Numbered from the stretch's first letter, positions 42,752-51,246 are shown. The stretch: DNA of 64,000 nucleotides from Desulforamulus aeronauticus DSM 10349 (GCF_900142375.1 NZ_FRAR01000009.1:1-64000); one strand, 5' to 3'. Translations and numbers: made by a program. Notes: generated by a model from the letters alone, not told the origin.

Positions 42752-44317
42752 TTACTTGGTAAGATGAGCCTTCGCTAGCAGGGGGATACCGAAAAGATTG
42801 AATTCAACTCCTTGTAATTCTTTCCGACAGGCAATATTCTCCTGCCCATAATTCAAAAATACCAGAGGAGTATCCTGTAGCATGATTTGCTGAGCATGAT
42901 AATAAAGCCTCAGCCGGATTTTTTCATCTACTTCCTCTTGGGCAGCACTGATCAAGCGGTCCACTTCACTATTTTTGTAGTGGCTAAGATTGGTTATTTC
43001 GCCAGAGGCTAGTAGAGTGTAGAGAAAATTATCGGGATCTAAATTATCTCCCACCCAGCCAAACAAAAAAGCATCCCCTTCCTGGTTACGCAGAGCAGAT
43101 TTAAATTCATGCCAGGGATAGGTTTTTATTTTAACCCGAATACCTGCCGGGGCTAATTGTTCTTTAATCAGCGCAGCCAATTTTTCGCCCCCGAAGGGAT
43201 TGTAAGGACGGGAACCTTGGTAGGTGATTAAGGTAATATCAAGGCCGTTTGGCAAACCACATTCTTTTAACATATCCTTTGCCTTCACGGTTCCGCCGGA
43301 ATAAGGCTGCAGGTTTTGGTTGTAACCCAGAAAGCCGGGGGGTAAAATACTGTTAGCGGCTAGAGAGGGGCTGCCAAATAACTTGCGGGATATTTCTTTT
43401 CTATCAATGGCCATACACACTGCCCGTCTAACCCGCGGCTGGTTAAAAGGGGTCTTATTATTAAAGAGTCCCAGGTAACCCAGGGAGGCGGACGGCTGAT
43501 TCGTTAGGGTTATATCGGGGATATCCTTTGTTTTCACCTCGGCCATGTCCCCAAGGGTAATGGCACCGGAGGTAAGCCCAGTGGATCGTTGTGCTGGTGC
43601 TAGGTGAGAGAAAGCGATGGAGTTCAGGGGCGTCTTATCGCCCCAATAATCAGTAAAGGCAACAAGAACAACGTTTTCTTTTTTCCATTGCGCCAGTTGA
43701 AAAGGACCGGTGCCTACCGGATGCTGTCCCACTTCATCCCCATACTTGGTTACAGAGCTAGGACTAACGATGGGAGCAGCCCAGGGCATCGCCAGGTTTC
43801 TAATAAAGGGAGCATAGGAAGAACGCAAGGTAAACTTCACCGTGTAATCATCAATGGCTTCCACAGCTTGTACCATGCCAAAGGCAAAACTACCATAAAT
43901 CATATTATCCTTTTTTTGCGGCGGCAGTTGTCTTTCTACAGAGAATTTGACTGCCGCCGCATTAAAAGGAGTATTATCGTGAAATTTTACATTCTTACGT
44001 AATTGAAAGGTCCAAGTTTTACCATCCGGTGAAATCTGCCAAGTGGTAGCCAGACAGGGTTCAACATCGGTAGAATTAGGTTTGTAGCGAACCAGTCCTT
44101 CAAATAAATTGCTGATAACCTTAGCTTCGGCTAGATTGCTTGCTTTGGCTGGGTCCAGAGTTTGGATGGGCTCCGCTAGAGCATAGTTTAAGTCGATTTT
44201 TTCCGGCACTTGAATATTAGTGAAAACAGCAGAGTTGGATCGCTGCAGGCTGATGACGACAGAAAAAAAACTAAGAAACAAGAGTAAAAAAGCAACTTGG
44301 TAAAGCTTACCTCGCAT
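42752..44317 (-). CDS. Family 5 extracellular solute-binding protein (oligopeptide type)
   Basis: 521 residues. Binds peptides or similar solutes outside the cell. Motifs: LDPAKASNLAEAKVISNLFEGLVRY, LRKNVKFHDNTPFNAAAVKFSVER and HPVGTGPFQLAQWK. The N-terminal hydrophobic stretch (VAFLLLFLSFFSVVISL) is followed by QRSNSAV with no lipobox Cys, so it is anchored or secreted instead of lipidated as is usual in Gram-positives. No permease or ATPase genes are adjacent, so it is an orphan. Confidence 0.88.
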   Translation of the reverse strand: MRGKLYQVAFLLLFLSFFSVVISLQRSNSAVFTNIQVPEKIDLNYALAEPIQTLDPAKASNLAEAKVISNLFEGLVRYKPNSTDVEPCLATTWQISPDGKTWTFQLRKNVKFHDNTPFNAAAVKFSVERQLPPQKKDNMIYGSFAFGMVQAVEAIDDYTVKFTLRSSYAPFIRNLAMPWAAPIVSPSSVTKYGDEVGQHPVGTGPFQLAQWKKENVVLVAFTDYWGDKTPLNSIAFSHLAPAQRSTGLTSGAITLGDMAEVKTKDIPDITLTNQPSASLGYLGLFNNKTPFNQPRVRRAVCMAIDRKEISRKLFGSPSLAANSILPPGFLGYNQNLQPYSGGTVKAKDMLKECGLPNGLDITLITYQGSRPYNPFGGEKLAALIKEQLAPAGIRVKIKTYPWHEFKSALRNQEGDAFLFGWVGDNLDPDNFLYTLLASGEITNLSHYKNSEVDRLISAAQEEVDEKIRLRLYYHAQQIMLQDTPLVFLNYGQENIACRKELQGVEFNLFGIPLLAKAHLTK

Positions 44318-44439
44318 TAAAAACCCTCCATTCCAAAAAGTAACTAATAGTATATTCTTCCAATAATTGTAAAATCCTTCCGTTGAATGGGGTTAAAATG
44401 CTGTGCAGGATAAGAAAAACATTATAAAGGGGTATTTAG

Positions 44440-45300
44440 ATGAGTATTCGATTTGGTTCGGCCGGGGCACCGGAGTCTTTTTACGGACAGGGTCATAAAA
44501 GCTCTTTGGAGATGCCGGCCTGGTTGGCGGCGAGGGGATTAAATGCCTATGAGTATCAATGCAGTCGTGGGGTAAAAATAAAAGAACAAATGGCCAGAGA
44601 ATTGGGAGAAAGGGCTAGGCTGCATGATATTGCCTTGTCTATTCATGCTCCTTATTACATTAATCTCAGTACCGAAGATCCAGAGAAAAAGATAAAGACC
44701 AAGGGTTACATCATGGATTCTCTGTGGGTAGCCCGCTGGATGGGAGCTACCACAGTGGTTTTTCATCCCGGTGGTGGTCCCGGTATAGATCGGCGTAGTA
44801 CGCTGGAAAGGGCCAAAGGCTTGTTTACTGAGATCCTAAAAGAAGTGGCGGCAGCAGGGCTGGATGATATTTTGCTGGCTCCCGAAACAATGGGGAAGAT
44901 CAATCAAATCGGTTCTTTGGAAGAAGTTTTAGAATTATGTATGCTAGCTCCCCAGGTAGTCCCCTGTGTGGATTTCGGCCATTTAAACGCGGTGACTCAG
45001 GGCAATTTAAGAACGAAAGAGAACTATGCAGAAATTTTGGACAAGATAGCTACCGCATTGGGAAAAGAAGCCTTGACCCACTTGCACGTCCACTTTAGCC
45101 CCATTGAATTTACCAAAGCAGGGGAAAGGAGACATTGGACACTGCAGGAGAGCCATCTCTACGGTCCTCCTTTTGAACCTTTAGCAGAACTGCTCTGGGA
45201 GAGAAAGCTGGAACCGGTGATTATCTGTGAATCAGCGGGGACCCAGGCGGAGGACGCACTGGCTTTTCAACAAATGTATGAGTCGGTGAAAGCTCATTAG
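44440..45300 (+). CDS. Endonuclease IV-like AP endonuclease (xylose isomerase-like TIM barrel)
   Basis: 286 residues. Metal-binding positions of endonuclease IV are present: SIHAPYYINLS, VVFHPGG, APETMGK, CVDFGHL and HVHFSP. AP endonucleases of this class cut at abasic sites with three zinc ions. The sequence is more divergent than E. coli Nfo, and a non-DNA TIM-barrel isomerase remains possible. Ribosome site AAAGGGGTATTTAG. The stop TAG overlaps the start of a TTAGAAAAACT motif like the repeat end. Confidence 0.82.
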   Translation: MSIRFGSAGAPESFYGQGHKSSLEMPAWLAARGLNAYEYQCSRGVKIKEQMARELGERARLHDIALSIHAPYYINLSTEDPEKKIKTKGYIMDSLWVARWMGATTVVFHPGGGPGIDRRSTLERAKGLFTEILKEVAAAGLDDILLAPETMGKINQIGSLEEVLELCMLAPQVVPCVDFGHLNAVTQGNLRTKENYAEILDKIATALGKEALTHLHVHFSPIEFTKAGERRHWTLQESHLYGPPFEPLAELLWERKLEPVIICESAGTQAEDALAFQQMYESVKAH

Positions 45301-45307
45301 AAAAACT

Positions 45308-45344
45308 AAAAATAAAGACGCCGGGTTTGGCGTCTTTATTTTTG
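45308..45344. terminator. Bidirectional terminator
   Basis: AAAATAAAGACGCC / GGCGTCTTTATTTT 14-bp stem, between convergent genes. Confidence 0.8.
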
Positions 45345-45347
45345 GGG

Positions 45348-45824
45348 TTAGTGGATTTCCACGTTTTCCCCACCGGCCTGACGGAGAATTTCGGAGGCAT
45401 GTTTGGCGTGGTTATCATCGGCTTTCACCGATATCAACGTTTTGCCTTGTTTAACACGGTTTTCATATTCCCGACCCTTTTCGGCAGGAATACCGTAGTC
45501 GATTAATCCCCCGGCAATACCGCCAGTGGCGGCACCGGATAACAGCGCCGCAATGGGGCCGGCAGCTATTAACGGACCAAAACCAGGAATGGCTAAAGCA
45601 CCGACACTCATAGCCAGGCCAGCCACACCACCGATGGTTGCACCACTGGTGGCACCGTCGGAAACAGAGTCTCCACCGGTGAAGTTACTGGTTCTAGAGT
45701 TTCCATTTTGCTGTTCTCCTTTGGCAACCAGAGAGATATCCTTGTCAAAGCCCTGTTGACGCAATTCCGCAATGGCTCTCTCAGCTTGTTGTTGAGAGGA
45801 GAAAAAACCGGTAATAGTTTTCAT
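45348..45824 (-). CDS. General stress protein 17M/YflT-like
   Basis: 158 residues. N-terminal KTITGFFSSQQQAERAIAELRQQGFDKDISLVAK is the conserved 17M/YflT fold; the middle is a Gly/Ala-rich hydrophobic segment (GATIGGVAGLAMSVGALAIPGFGPLIAAGPIAALLSGAATGG) that could insert in a membrane. The C-terminal VKADDNHAKHASEILRQAGGENVEIH completes the domain. A stress role is from family knowledge. Ribosome site AAGGAGGCGGAC. Confidence 0.82.
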   Translation of the reverse strand: MKTITGFFSSQQQAERAIAELRQQGFDKDISLVAKGEQQNGNSRTSNFTGGDSVSDGATSGATIGGVAGLAMSVGALAIPGFGPLIAAGPIAALLSGAATGGIAGGLIDYGIPAEKGREYENRVKQGKTLISVKADDNHAKHASEILRQAGGENVEIH

Positions 45825-45961
45825 TTGTCCGCCTCCTTAGGGTTGATTGGCCGTACAGCATTAGCGTCCCCGCCTGATGTCTACTTCAATCATGATAAAA
45901 CTGTATGATTTTGAATAATTTCTTTTAGTTGGTAAAAAACAGTTTATTTTCGACAAGACTT

Positions 45962-45970
45962 TGGTATAAT
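45962..45970 (+). promoter_or_regulatory. Extended -10 promoter of the polyamine operon
   Basis: TGGTATAAT (45962-45970): a TGn-extended perfect -10. The -35 region is poor. Transcription would start near 45977 and read through the decarboxylase remnant into speE. Confidence 0.6.
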
Positions 45971-46026
45971 ATGTTTTGTGTTTAGGGAGAATGGATAAAA
46001 AGCTCAAAAATAAAGGAGAACTGAGC

Positions 46027-46267
46027 ATGCTGCCCACTCCTAAGAAATATTTCGTAACCGTAGCCTCATCTGAAGGCAGAAACTAATTAACGGCGTTTGA
46101 CAACGCCCTGTTGAAAGTTTGCCTTGGTAATGTCAACCTAAACAGGTGGCAGAAGAAAACATTCATAACATAGTGCAGAAGCCTTTGAGACTCGCGGTAT
46201 GGAATTAAAAGAGGTGAAAATTGCCTCTGCGGAGTGTGCATTAGCCGTAGTTCCCCTTTGGTATTAA
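46027..46267 (+). pseudogene. pdaD: Decayed pyruvoyl-dependent arginine decarboxylase
   Basis: The ATG after GGAGAACTGAGC begins MLPTPKKYFVTVASSEGRN, the N-terminus of PvlArgDC, then an in-frame TAA, then LTAFDNALLKVCLGNVNL in the same frame, again family sequence. After this comes a large deletion: from 46171 in another frame AEAFETRGMELKEVKIASAE and AVVPLWY, the family C-terminus, ending TAA at 46267. The missing part holds the Ser-Ser self-cleavage site that creates the pyruvoyl group, so no active enzyme is possible. It sits at the head of speE-speB, where a live copy would make agmatine from arginine. Confidence 0.85.
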
Positions 46268-46286
46268 GAAAAGGAGGTTGCTGTAT

Positions 46287-47120
46287 ATGGAATTATGGTA
46301 TACAGAAAGAGGTATTGTACCTGGACTGGGTTTAAGCGTGCAAGTGAGCAAAGTTTTGCATGAGGAACAAACCGACTTTCAACACCTAGCCATTGTGGAT
46401 ACACCGCTCTTTGGGCGTATGCTGTGGCTGGACAACATCATCATGACCAACATTAAGGACGAATTTGTCTATCATGAAATGATCAGCCATGTGGCTTTAA
46501 ATACACACCCCAATCCTAAGAAAGTACTGGTTATTGGCGGTGGTGATGGTGGAGTGATTCGGGAAATCATCAAGCACCCTAGTGTGGAAAAGGCTGTATT
46601 GGTGGAAATCGATCGTCGGGTGGTGGAAACCAGTAAACAATATCTACCCGAAATTGCCTGTGGTTTAGAGGATCCTAAGGTAGAAGTGCTGTATGAAGAT
46701 GGCATAAAATACGTGGAAAACCACAAAAATGAATTTGATATCATTATTACCGATTCTACCGATCCCATTGGGCCTGCGGTTGGCTTGTTTGAGGGTAGCT
46801 TCTACAAGAGCTGCTACGATGCTCTGAAGGAAGATGGTATTTTTGTGGCACAAACGGAATCACCCTTTTACGATGAAGAACTGATTCCCAGGGTGCAGCA
46901 GGACATTCGTTCCCTGTACCCCATTACCAAGTTGTACTTAGCTTTTATTCCCACCTATCCCGGCGGTTGCTGGAGCTTTAGCATGGGTTCTAAAAAGTAT
47001 GACCCGGAAACAGTGGATTTAAGCCAAAAACCAACCTATACCACCCGGTACTACAACCATGGGGTGCATAAGGCAGCCTTTATGCTACCCAACTTTGTGC
47101 GTGATTTAATCAATAAGTAA
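46287..47120 (+). CDS. speE: Spermidine synthase
   Basis: 277 residues from ATG 46287, which follows AAAGGAGG by nine bases; the frame opens at a TTG (46278). Transfers the aminopropyl group of decarboxylated S-adenosylmethionine to putrescine. Motifs: MELWYTER N-terminus, [15 protein letters not shown] (nucleotide site), [19 protein letters not shown] (catalytic Asp) and AQTESPFYD. In operon with speB (15 bases). Confidence 0.95.
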   Translation: MELWYTERGIVPGLGLSVQVSKVLHEEQTDFQHLAIVDTPLFGRMLWLDNIIMTNIKDEFVYHEMISHVALNTHPNPKKVLVIGGGDGGVIREIIKHPSVEKAVLVEIDRRVVETSKQYLPEIACGLEDPKVEVLYEDGIKYVENHKNEFDIIITDSTDPIGPAVGLFEGSFYKSCYDALKEDGIFVAQTESPFYDEELIPRVQQDIRSLYPITKLYLAFIPTYPGGCWSFSMGSKKYDPETVDLSQKPTYTTRYYNHGVHKAAFMLPNFVRDLINK

Positions 47121-47135
47121 ACCGGAGGGGTGGGC

Positions 47136-48005
47136 ATGTTTCATCTGTTGGATCAATACACCGGCTTTATCGGTAGCTCCTCGGACTATCAGAACTCCCA
47201 GATTGTACTGGTGGGGGCACCAATGGATTTCACTGTTAGTTTCCGGGCGGGTACTCGCCAAGGGCCCCAAAGTATCAGACAGGTATCCATTGGTTTGGAA
47301 GAATACAGCGTGATGTTAGATCGCGATTTAGCCGATTATGCCTATTATGATGCGGGGGATATCTCCCTTCCCTTTGGCCATGTGACCGAGAGCCTGGAAC
47401 GAATTGGCCAGGTGGTGGGACATGTCTTAAAGGACGACAAGTTTCCGCTGGTGCTGGGCGGTGAACATCTCATTAGTTTGCCGGTAATCCAGCAGGTGGC
47501 AGCCAAATATCCCGGACTAAAATTGCTCCACTTTGATGCTCATGCCGATTTACGGGAGGATTACATGGGACAAACCCTGTCCCATGCTTCCGTTATCCGG
47601 CGGGCAGTAGATTTAGTGGGTAGCAAGAATATCTACCAATTTGGCATTCGTTCCGGCACCCGGGAGGAATTTGCCTTTGCCAAACAAAATACGAATATGT
47701 TTGTGGGCAAAGTGTTAGAACCCCTAAAGAAGGTTTTGCCGGAACTAGCCGGACACCCGGTGTATATTACCCTGGATATTGATGTGGTAGATCCAGCTTA
47801 CGCTCCGGGTACCGGAACGGCGGAGCCCGGTGGCTGCTCCTCGGCGGAGATTCTGGAAGCGATCTATGCCATGAAAGACCTTTCTGTGGTGGGTTTCGAT
47901 CTAGTAGAAATCAGCCCTGTTTATGACCATTCCGAAAGAACGGCAATTTTAGGATCTAAGCTAGTTCGGGAGGGTATTCTGGCCTTTGGTCCAAAGGGTC
48001 TTTAA
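47136..48005 (+). CDS. speB: Agmatinase
   Basis: 289 residues from ATG 47136 (GGAGGGG upstream; a GTG at 47130 overlaps that site). Manganese ureohydrolase producing putrescine and urea from agmatine. Metal ligands are in the canonical motifs: GGEHLISLP, HFDAHADLR and TLDIDVVDPAYAPGTGTAEPGG. Its substrate would come from the broken decarboxylase upstream, so agmatine must now come from elsewhere. Last gene of the polyamine operon. Confidence 0.93.
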   Translation: MFHLLDQYTGFIGSSSDYQNSQIVLVGAPMDFTVSFRAGTRQGPQSIRQVSIGLEEYSVMLDRDLADYAYYDAGDISLPFGHVTESLERIGQVVGHVLKDDKFPLVLGGEHLISLPVIQQVAAKYPGLKLLHFDAHADLREDYMGQTLSHASVIRRAVDLVGSKNIYQFGIRSGTREEFAFAKQNTNMFVGKVLEPLKKVLPELAGHPVYITLDIDVVDPAYAPGTGTAEPGGCSSAEILEAIYAMKDLSVVGFDLVEISPVYDHSERTAILGSKLVREGILAFGPKGL

Positions 48006-48045
48006 ATTATGAAGTAAAATTTCTCAAAATAGAGTAAAATTTTGT

Positions 48046-48074
48046 TTGACTTATGCAGTCACATTTTGTATACT
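48046..48074 (+). promoter_or_regulatory. Promoter of tRNA cluster 1
   Basis: TTGACT (48046-48051), 17-base spacer, TATACT (48069-48074). Confidence 0.75.
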
Positions 48075-48108
48075 TATCAATGTCGGCGGCAAACGCTGAC
48101 AAAAATTT

Positions 48109-48185
48109 GGAGCTGTGGTGTAGTGGCCTAACATGCCTGCCTGTCACGCAGGAGAACGCGGGTTCGACTCCCGTCAGCTCCGCCA
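48109..48185 (+). tRNA. tRNA-Asp (GTC)
   Basis: 77 bases including an encoded CCA. Acceptor GGAGCTG / CAGCTCC, anticodon loop CTGTCAC, T-loop GGTTCGACTCC. Identical twin at 52898. Confidence 0.97.
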
Positions 48186-48188
48186 AAT

Positions 48189-48264
<76 letters not shown>

Positions 48265-48278
48265 TATTTTCTTACCGT

Positions 48279-48353
48279 GCGGAAGTGGCTCAGTGGTAGA
48301 GCATCGCCTTGCCAAGGCGAGGGTCGCGAGTTCGAATCTCGTCTTCCGCTCCA
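48279..48353 (+). tRNA. tRNA-Gly (GCC)
   Basis: 75 bases with CCA. Acceptor GCGGAAG / CTTCCGC, anticodon loop TTGCCAA. Further identical copies at 50228 and 52770. Confidence 0.97.
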
Positions 48354-48392
48354 TTTCTATCTCCAGCGGTATAATTTAGATCCGACTAATAT

Positions 48393-48441
48393 TTAAGGCG
48401 AGGGTCGTCAAGTTCGAAGCCCCTCCCATCTTCCGCTCCAT
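48393..48441 (+). pseudogene. tRNA-Gly 3'-half fragment
   Basis: AAGGCGAGGGTCGTCAAGTT, CGAAGCCCCTCCC and CTTCCGCTCCA repeat the anticodon-arm end, T-arm and acceptor end of the tRNA-Gly just upstream, with an insertion and changes. The 5' half is absent, so it is not a functional tRNA. Related fragments follow the other two tRNA-Gly copies. Confidence 0.7.
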
Positions 48442-48451
48442 TTGCATCTCT

Positions 48452-48526
48452 GGCGGCATAGCCAAGTGGTAAGGCAGAGGACTGCAAATCCTCCATTCCC
48501 CAGTTCAAATCTGGGTGCCGCCTCCA
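48452..48526 (+). tRNA. tRNA-Cys (GCA)
   Basis: 75 bases with CCA. Acceptor GGCGGCA / TGCCGCC, anticodon loop CTGCAAA. Identical twin at 50432. Confidence 0.97.
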
Positions 48527-48530
48527 GGAA

Positions 48531-48563
48531 AGCCCTGAACGAGCAGAAATCGTTCAGGGCTTT
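48531..48563 (+). terminator. Terminator of tRNA cluster 1
   Basis: AGCCCTGAACGA / TCGTTCAGGGCT followed by TTAATTTT. Confidence 0.8.
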
Positions 48564-48612
48564 AATTTTATGCTGATATGTGTAAACAACATAAGAAAAA
48601 ACGTGGTTGCAC

Positions 48613-49311
48613 CTAGGTGCACCGCGTTTTTGTTTTTTCTTGATGGTCTGTTTTGGGAGCTCTTTGAGTAAAATATAAAGCATTCCGATTGCAAGTGACC
48701 GTGCAACTGCCGCATTTTATACAATCTGGGTCGGTTAAAAATCCTGCTTCTTTGCCTTCATGAGGAGTTAGACCCATTGGGCAAGCTTGCGTGCACAAAT
48801 TGCAGCTGGTGCATTTATCGCTAATGTGCAGTGGTTTTTTACCTTTACCAAACAAACTAGCTAGAGTACCCATGGGACAGATGTGGCACCAACTTCTGGG
48901 ATGTACCAGGAGAGCAGTAACAATACCCACCAGTGTGGTCATGGTTAGCAAGCGCACAAAGGACATCCCCATACCGTCTAAATTTCCCCAAGAGAAATAA
49001 AGTTGAGAACCCAGCACAACAAAGATAAAACCTAACATAAAATATCTTAGCTTAGGAGAACGAAACCAGGTAGGTACCGGTTTTCCTTTACCGGGTTTTT
49101 GGAAGAAGATATCATAAAAGGCTCCCCGGGGGCACATCCAGTCGCACCAAGATCTGCCGCTAAAGAAGGACAACCCGACAGCGCCAATCATACAAATTAA
49201 GAGCAGAAAACCAGCTGGTGGGTAAATCCAACCTGCAGCAATAACAGTGGGTAGTGCTACCCAGGTTACGGCTTGTTTGCGGTAGCGATTTAAAAGTAAG
49301 GTATTTTTCAT
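48613..49311 (-). CDS. NapH/CcoG-like membrane ferredoxin
   Basis: 232 residues. Two membrane-associated CxxxCP motifs (WCDWMCPRG, WCHICPMG) typical of the NapH/NosR/RdxA-type 4Fe-4S binding domain, several hydrophobic segments, then two [4Fe-4S] sets (CTSCNLCTQACP, CIKCGSCTVTCN). Such proteins pass electrons from the quinone pool or ferredoxin across the membrane. It stands alone between two tRNA clusters, so its partner is unknown. Confidence 0.85.
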   Translation of the reverse strand: MKNTLLLNRYRKQAVTWVALPTVIAAGWIYPPAGFLLLICMIGAVGLSFFSGRSWCDWMCPRGAFYDIFFQKPGKGKPVPTWFRSPKLRYFMLGFIFVVLGSQLYFSWGNLDGMGMSFVRLLTMTTLVGIVTALLVHPRSWCHICPMGTLASLFGKGKKPLHISDKCTSCNLCTQACPMGLTPHEGKEAGFLTDPDCIKCGSCTVTCNRNALYFTQRAPKTDHQEKTKTRCT

Positions 49312-49501
49312 TTGCTATTTTCCCTTCTGTAAGAGCACTCCTGTAAAAAATAGTATAATTTATTTATATTACGCCTTCAATATATTTATGAATGATACTA
49401 TATGTTATAAATTATGACAAAATTATTAAAAAAGAGAAGGGAAAAATGCCCTGGTATGTCGAAGTGATAAAAGTCACAAATTCACATTAGGGGTGTTGAG
49501 G

Positions 49502-50071
49502 GTGTTAGAAACCTGTAAGCGGTGTAGATATGGGGTAGAAATAATCCGTGGAGATTATAAATGCGAAAAGCAGGAAATTAAAATCCAGCGGGATGAAGCG
49601 CTGTATCCGTTCCGACGTTGCGCTTACTTTGTTTTTAAAAACAGTTTAATTAAAATAAAGAGGCTTCACGAAAATGCAGAAATACCCCGTCGCGCTACTC
49701 CGGATAGCGCAGGATTTGACTTGCATAGTATAGAGGATATCTCTATTGCCCCTGGCGACCATTGCCCTGTGCGGACTGGTTTAGCTTTTGAAATTCCTCC
49801 GGGGTATGCTATGCTGGTTTATCCCCGCAGCGGCCTGGCAAAAAATTATGGCCTTACCCTAAGCAATGCAGTGGGGGTTGTAGATTCAGATTATCGAGGT
49901 GAAGTGGTAGTACTGTTACACAATACGGGGAAGCATTCGTTATCCTTGCAGGCTGGAGACCGCGTTGCCCAGGCTGTTATTCATAGATTGCCAGATATAG
50001 AATTGGTAGAATGCGAAGAATTAAGTGAAACTCAGAGAGGTAAAAGTGGTTTTGGCAGTACTGGTTTATAA
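49502..50071 (+). CDS. dut: dUTP diphosphatase with Cys-rich N-terminal extension
   Basis: 189 residues from GTG 49502, eight bases after AGGGG (the frame opens at GTG 49493). All five trimeric dUTPase motifs are present: DSAGFDLHS, PRSGLA, GVVDSDYRGEV, RVAQAVIHR and RGKSGFGSTG. It hydrolyses dUTP to dUMP, limiting uracil in DNA. The N-terminal ~45 residues are additional: ETCKRCRYGVEIIRGDYKC..RRCAYF, four Cys in a CxxC-x14-C-x18-C pattern that suggests a zinc or Fe-S site. Usual length is about 145. Confidence 0.92.
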   Translation: MLETCKRCRYGVEIIRGDYKCEKQEIKIQRDEALYPFRRCAYFVFKNSLIKIKRLHENAEIPRRATPDSAGFDLHSIEDISIAPGDHCPVRTGLAFEIPPGYAMLVYPRSGLAKNYGLTLSNAVGVVDSDYRGEVVVLLHNTGKHSLSLQAGDRVAQAVIHRLPDIELVECEELSETQRGKSGFGSTGL

Positions 50072-50095
50072 TGAGCATTTTTTTAGAAAAGTAGG

Positions 50096-50124
50096 TTGAT
50101 AAATAGAAGAAGGTATGATATATT
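50096..50124 (+). promoter_or_regulatory. Promoter of tRNA cluster 2
   Basis: TTGATA (50096-50101), 17-base spacer, TATATT (50119-50124). Confidence 0.65.
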
Positions 50125-50138
50125 TTATAAATGTCAGT

Positions 50139-50214
<76 letters not shown>

Positions 50215-50227
50215 TATTTCTTACCGT

Positions 50228-50302
50228 GCGGAAGTGGCTCAGTGGTAGAGCATCGCCTTGCCAAGGCGAGGGTCGCGAGTTCGAATCTCGTCTTCCGCTC
50301 CA
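50228..50302 (+). tRNA. tRNA-Gly (GCC), second copy
   Basis: Same 75-base sequence as at 48279. Confidence 0.97.
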
Positions 50303-50342
50303 TTTGCATCTTCAACGGTATAATCTAGATCCGACTGATATT

Positions 50343-50391
50343 TAAGGCGGGGGTCGTCAAGTTCGAAGCCCCTCCCATCTTCCGTTTCATT
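50343..50391 (+). pseudogene. tRNA-Gly 3'-half fragment, second copy
   Basis: AAGGCGGGGGTCGTCAAGTT, CGAAGCCCCTCCC and CTTCCGTTTCA: the same fragment as at 48393 with two to three further changes, so it was carried along when the cluster was duplicated. Confidence 0.7.
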
Positions 50392-50431
50392 TTTATCTCT
50401 AGCATCATAGGTAAGATCCCGATGCATCTTT

Positions 50432-50506
50432 GGCGGCATAGCCAAGTGGTAAGGCAGAGGACTGCAAATCCTCCATTCCCCAGTTCAAATCTGGGTGCCG
50501 CCTCCA
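50432..50506 (+). tRNA. tRNA-Cys (GCA), second copy
   Basis: Same 75-base sequence as at 48452. Confidence 0.97.
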
Positions 50507-50518
50507 ACTACTAAGTAA

Positions 50519-50549
50519 TTAACCACCTGCGAAGGTGGTTTTTGTTTTT
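50519..50549 (+). terminator. Terminator of tRNA cluster 2
   Basis: AACCACCT / AGGTGGTT followed by TTTGTTTTT. Confidence 0.75.
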
Positions 50550-50578
50550 CCCGAAAGAGAGTAGTACCATTGCGAAAA

Positions 50579-50610
50579 ATCAAACTCGGTGAGGTTGTCA
50601 CCGAGTTTCT
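50579..50610 (-). terminator. Terminator of the 211-aa gene
   Basis: AAACTCGGTG / CACCGAGTTT stem directly after the minus-strand stop. Confidence 0.7.
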
Positions 50611-51246
50611 TCAACGCTTTTTTTTCTTAGTAGGTTTATTCTTTTGGCTGATAATTCTTGGCTGATTAAAAACTTCGTCTGAATAGGTGGGTGCAGCGGC
50701 CAGCACAGACTCATTAAGTTCTTCTAAGACCTTCGTTACAATCTTTTTTCGCTCAGAATTTTCTACCATATCGATGGTGGAATGAACAACCGGTAAAGAT
50801 GTCTTTGCTTTTTGTTTACGTGTTTCTTGCACCGGAGCAATATTTTGTTGTGTTTCCTGCACAATAATCTGCTCCTGATCAGCGGGGGGCGTATTTTTAC
50901 TACTGGTGGAGTAATTAGCTAGGGTAAGGGAGGCAATTTGCGCATTTAGCAAAGATGCCTGCGCCAAAGTGTCTTCGAGGGCTAGAACTTCCTCGGGGGT
51001 TCCTTCCACTCCAAGAGCCTTAATGGCATCTTCCTTCATTAACTTAACCCACTCAGCTACCACATCTAGGCCTTCTTGCAGCTCCTTAAAACTAGAACGG
51101 ATTTGGTCACCAAGTATTTTTTCAATTTCTTCTTGCCGAATGGAAAGGTTTAAAACCTCATTGCGTTCAAATTTTGTCAAAGATGATAAGGGCTTGTCTA
51201 GGCGGTTTATCCTGAGAACAATATCACGATATTCTTTAAATAGCAT
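50611..51246 (-). CDS. Hypothetical protein, 211 aa
   Basis: Unrecognised. N-terminal ~110 residues helical (EYRDIVLRINRLDKPLSSLTKFERNEVLNLSIRQEEIEKILGDQ), a Gln/Thr-rich low-complexity middle (QEQIIVQETQQNIAPVQETRKQKAK), and a very basic tail (KNKPTKKKKR). No signal or membrane segment. Start ATG 51246 lies near GGGGGTATC; own terminator. Confidence 0.65.
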   Translation of the reverse strand: MLFKEYRDIVLRINRLDKPLSSLTKFERNEVLNLSIRQEEIEKILGDQIRSSFKELQEGLDVVAEWVKLMKEDAIKALGVEGTPEEVLALEDTLAQASLLNAQIASLTLANYSTSSKNTPPADQEQIIVQETQQNIAPVQETRKQKAKTSLPVVHSTIDMVENSERKKIVTKVLEELNESVLAAAPTYSDEVFNQPRIISQKNKPTKKKKR

